From Ostreococcus lucimarinus CCE9901 (taxonomy: Eukaryota > Chlorophyta > Mamiellophyceae > Mamiellales > Bathycoccaceae), in contig NC_009360.1 of the NCBI RefSeq assembly GCF_000092065.1, forward strand, positions 682,001 through 746,000: a DNA stretch of 64,000 nt, written 5' to 3'. Shown in pieces: positions 61,228 to 64,000 of this stretch. The notes under the pieces are model-generated. The model did no database searches. It worked only from the letters and a program-made list of their open reading frames with translations, and was not told where the DNA came from. The translations under genes and the position numbers were made by a program. The number at the start of each line of letters is the position of its first letter. Within the stretch, counting starts at the first letter, position 1.

Positions 61228-63675
61228 ATGGCGTCCGTCGGGTTCGACGACGACGACGACGACGCGGACGATGGGTTCTGGGCGCGCGCGGGGAGGTGCG
61301 CGCGACGCGCGACGCGACGCGCGACCGCGAGCGGACGCGTCGATTCGTCATCAAGATGACGCGCCGACGACGACGACGACGACGACGCGCGCGATGGCGC
61401 GACGAACGCGTCGCGACGACGACGACGATGCGCGCGCGAACGTGACTGACGAAATCGCGACGACGACGACGACGACGACAGCGTGTTGGACGCGGTGGAG
61501 GAGAGCCTGACGCAGCGGCGACGCGGCGACGAGACGGCGACGACGACGAAGGCGACGACGAACGCGCGCGGAACGACGCGCGGAGACGATGGGACGACCG
61601 CGAGCGAGGAGTTGCGACAGATGCTGATCGAGCGCGACGCGCGGTTGGGGATGCTGCGGTCGAAGTTGGATATGGTGGAGCGCGAGAATGAAAATTTGAA
61701 GCGAAACGGCGCGAGCGCGAGCGGCGACGGCGGCGGAGGGGCGCGGGGGGGGGCGGGGGAGGTGAATTACGGCGCGGTGGGGGGGGCGAATGGGGCGAAC
61801 GCTCGCGCGGCGCCGACGTCGACGAACGCGGCGAGCGTCGTGGCGAAGGCGGAGGTGCAGGATTTAAAGCAGCAGTTGGCGACGCTTCGATCGAAGTTGG
61901 CGTTTAAAGAGGAAGAGATCACCGAGGCGCGCAGGCTGGAGGACGACGCGCGAGCGAAGTTGCGCGCGGCGAATGACGAGCGCACGAAACTCGCCGCGGA
62001 AGTTCGCGCCGAACGCCGGGCGAGGGCGTCGGCGGGACAAAAGCGACCGTCGCGAGACGAGAGCCAAGAGACGGCGGCGAACAAGCGACAGAGAACGGGC
62101 GGCGCAAGCGGTGGGGATGTGTTAGGAAGCGAAGCGCGAGTTGGTGAACGTACGACTGGAATGAGCGCTGGTGGCAGTCATCGACGCGCGCGCGAAGGTT
62201 TGAGCGTGGCGTCGCCGCCCGAAACGCTCGCGTTGGCGCTTCCGATGGCGCCGCCCGACGTCGCGGCGACGCTGTACCAACGCGGCGTCAGCGGGTATTA
62301 CTCGAGCGATAACGTCTTCGCGCGGTTGATGAACGACGTTCCGCTCGATGTGAGTTCTTTTTTAGCGAAACCAAACGAATCATCGGTCGTGAGTGCGGAG
62401 TTGGTGAACCCCGTGCGCGCGGCGCTCATGAATTTGGCGACGAATCCGGATTCGACGGTGGCGCTCACGCGCGCGCTCGTCGAGTCCATCGTAGAAACAT
62501 CGAATTCCATCACGTCTTCGGCGCACTACGCGCACGTGACGTCGATATTGCGAATTCTTTCCGCGCTCGCGATGATTGATGGGCGAAGCCTGAGCATCGT
62601 GCTCGGCGCGTGCGGGGCGCAGAGAAATCAAACCGTCGCGACGGTCACAGCGCACGGGTCGCCGCCAGCGTCTTTGGCGGGGATTCCCGGTTTAGGCGGA
62701 GCGGGCATGGGTACGCTCGTCGCGCATCCGCGCGCACACAGCGGTCGTATCTTCGTTCCGGCGTCCATGAGTTCGACGAATCACGCGTCCGCGCCGACGC
62801 CAAAACCGACGAAGACGACGAAGAGCAGGTTGTCGGGGAGCCAAGGGGGAGAGGCACCGGAGGTGGCGCCGTTTTTGGAGACATTGATACAGTTACTCAC
62901 CGATGCGAAGTGTGATGGTCAGTGGCGCGTCGTCGACGCCGTGATCGTGGCGCTCATTCGATTCGCGAGCGGTGTGGGCGTGGAGAATGGCCGGGGCGCG
63001 TTTGGCGCCGTGGCGCAAAAGCACAGCGGCTTTGGATCGTGCCTGAAATCGATCGCCCCGAACAGCACACGGTTCTTGGCGCTCATGCTCATTCGAATGT
63101 TGGCGCCCACGCCCGAATTTCAGTCGTTCCTCTGTGAACCACTCGACGTCGAGCGAGGGATTGAAAAGCCGCCGACGCCTGAACGGCGCAAGCGAGCGAC
63201 GTTGTTCGCCGCGATTCTGAGTTGCCTCCGAGCAGATTGCGTGGAGGAAAACGGCTTGATCTTCGTCATTAAGTCCTCATACGTGGCGCACGCCACGCCT
63301 GAGCAGAGCGGCACGCTTCAAGAGGCGGCGCTCCGCGTGTTAAGAACGCTCGCCTTCATCGGCTGGTCCGAGTACGGCGCCGCCGCCGTCGCCGTCAACG
63401 CCCTCGACGTCCTCGCCGCCGTCGCCGTCGAAGAGTACGTCTCCCCGCTCCCCGTGGCGCACTCCAAATCATCAACAGCCCTTCACCAAGCCACCAGGCT
63501 CGTCCACGCCCTGCTCGACGAGCACTACGACGCCCATCTTCCTCGCCTCTTGGGCGCTCGCAAGAGTCAGCGCGTCATCGCCCGTCTCGCCCACCTGAGT
63601 TCCGCCAGCGGCGGCGGTCGCGAATCTCGCATGGCCGATTGGCTCGGCCGCATTTTACTCAAGGTGCGCGAGTGA
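61228..63675 (+). CDS. Coiled-coil/helical-repeat protein, ATRIP-like candidate (two exons)
   Basis: 754 residues. Exon 1 (61228-61295) encodes MASVGFDDDDDDADDGFWAR plus AG and joins at AG|C to VLDAVEESLTQR (exon 2, 61479-63675). The layout resembles ATRIP: an acidic N-terminal RPA-binding-like element (DDDADDGFWARAGSVLDAVEE), a coiled coil (about 70-95 and 145-195; QMLIERDARLGMLRSKLDM), a basic nuclear signal (KRPSRDESQETAANKRQR) and a long helical C-terminal half that looks like ARM/HEAT-type repeats. ATRIP recruits ATR kinase to RPA-coated DNA. I have no strong motif to prove it; a different coiled-coil protein is possible. The exon join is well supported. Confidence 0.55.
61296..61478 (+). 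other. Intron of the ATRIP-like gene (183 nt)
   Basis: Donor AG|GTGCGC, acceptor GACGACAG|CGTG, with GTGACTGAC at about 61442-61450, about 30 bases before the acceptor. Phase 2. Confidence 0.82.
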
Positions 63676-63810
63676 CCGACCTTTTTAGCGCATCCGCAGT
63701 CGTCGCGACGGCGAGTCGCCCTCGCACCGGCGGCGCCGCGATTTAGCGATTTAAACCCGTCTCCAGCTGTCGTCGATCCTCTGTCCCCGCACACGCGCGC
63801 GCGAGCCGTC
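63676..63810. promoter_or_regulatory. Intergenic region upstream of the last gene
   Basis: 135 bases between the ATRIP-like stop and the next start. AT-richer around gatttagcgatttaaaccc, otherwise CG-dense. Confidence 0.4.
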
Positions 63811-64000
63811 ATGTCCGCGACCGACGCCGTGGACGAGCGCCAGCGAATCACGCGAAGCGCGCCCACCGCGCACCGCGTCGCCGTCGCCGTGATCGCCGCG
63901 CGCGTCGCGTTCGACCCGCTCGGATTCGGCGGTCGCCGCGCCGGCGTCTGGGAGGACGCCCTCGCGCGCGCGCCGACGCGCGTGGACGAAGACCCGGCGC
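63811..64000 (+). CDS. N-terminal fragment of a gene running off the window
   Basis: An ATG at 63811 opens a frame of 63 codons plus one base to the end of the window with no stop (MSATDAVDERQRITRSAPTA, then HRVAVAVIAARVAFDPLGFG). Too little is seen to name the family; the start is Arg/Ala-rich with a possible targeting segment. The reverse-strand frame over the same bases is a shadow. Confidence 0.55.
   Translation, partial: MSATDAVDERQRITRSAPTAHRVAVAVIAARVAFDPLGFGGRRAGVWEDALARAPTRVDEDPA

Overview
This window is nuclear DNA from a very compact eukaryotic green alga. It is most like a picoplanktonic Mamiellophyceae genome of the Ostreococcus type. The evidence is gene content: 26S proteasome subunits RPN8 and RPT5, eIF2-gamma, eIF3g, the 15.5K/SNU13 snoRNP protein, ribosomal protein eL8, NSF, SLY1 and mitoferrin-like SLC25. 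Several enzymes are also of plant plastid type: plant-like glutamate-cysteine ligase, indole-glycerol-phosphate synthase, YGGT, BASS and MnmE. The DNA is GC-rich with many CG-dense promoters, genes lie tens to a few hundred bases apart on both strands, and introns are few and short. There are no operons, CRISPR arrays or bacterial mobile elements. The species is inferred from style, not proven.

Layout. 1-13.4 kb: C-terminally cut DBP10-type DEAD-box helicase (-), RPN8 (-), XRN exoribonuclease (+), a small helical protein (-), a threonine-synthase-like pseudoenzyme (+), an RS/SAP protein (+), a RAMA plus Tudor-like protein (+) and a calcium-dependent protein kinase (+). 13.4-28.97 kb: a doubtful 67-residue ORF, a triple CCCH zinc-finger protein, PMS2-type MutL, NOB1 and eIF2-gamma (all -), a WW-GYF protein (+), a BASS transporter (-), a RING-H2 protein (+), an SNM1/Apollo-Artemis nuclease (-), RPT5 (+) and eIF3g (+). 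28.97-41.3 kb: a Cys-rich coiled-coil membrane protein (-), GSH1 (+), an isochorismatase-like hydrolase (-), SNU13 (-), MnmE (+), a PIF1-like helicase (-), a cysteine-type GST (+), an acidic/basic nuclear protein (-) and a beta-rich unknown (-). 41.6-53 kb: eL8 (-), a bromodomain-NET protein (+), SLY1 (+), a C2/polyglutamine protein (+), IGPS (-), YGGT (+) and a purple acid phosphatase (-). 53-64 kb: an N-domain-less NSF (-), mitoferrin-like carrier (-), ABHD17-like hydrolase (+), a longin/CCZ1-like protein (-), a small membrane protein (+), an NCS1 transporter (-), an ATRIP-like coiled-coil protein (+) and the start of one more gene.

The genes belong to many pathways (proteolysis, translation, ribosome and RNA processing, DNA repair, membrane traffic, plastid metabolism), with no functional cluster. 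What they share is architecture. Many pairs are divergent with 9-430 bases between start codons. Seven genes have one short intron close to the start codon; each intron has a GTGCG donor and a CTGAC branch-site-like motif close to the acceptor. Recognising these introns restores missing N-termini of RPN8, GSH1, eL8, the C2 protein, the ATRIP-like protein and two unknown proteins.

No new multi-gene system is evident. The most unusual single genes are the threonine-synthase homologue that has lost its PLP lysine and gained a membrane segment, the NSF without an N domain, the XRN with a RanBP2-type zinc finger, the RAMA-Tudor-like protein, and a PIF1-like helicase whose body is markedly AT-richer than its surroundings.
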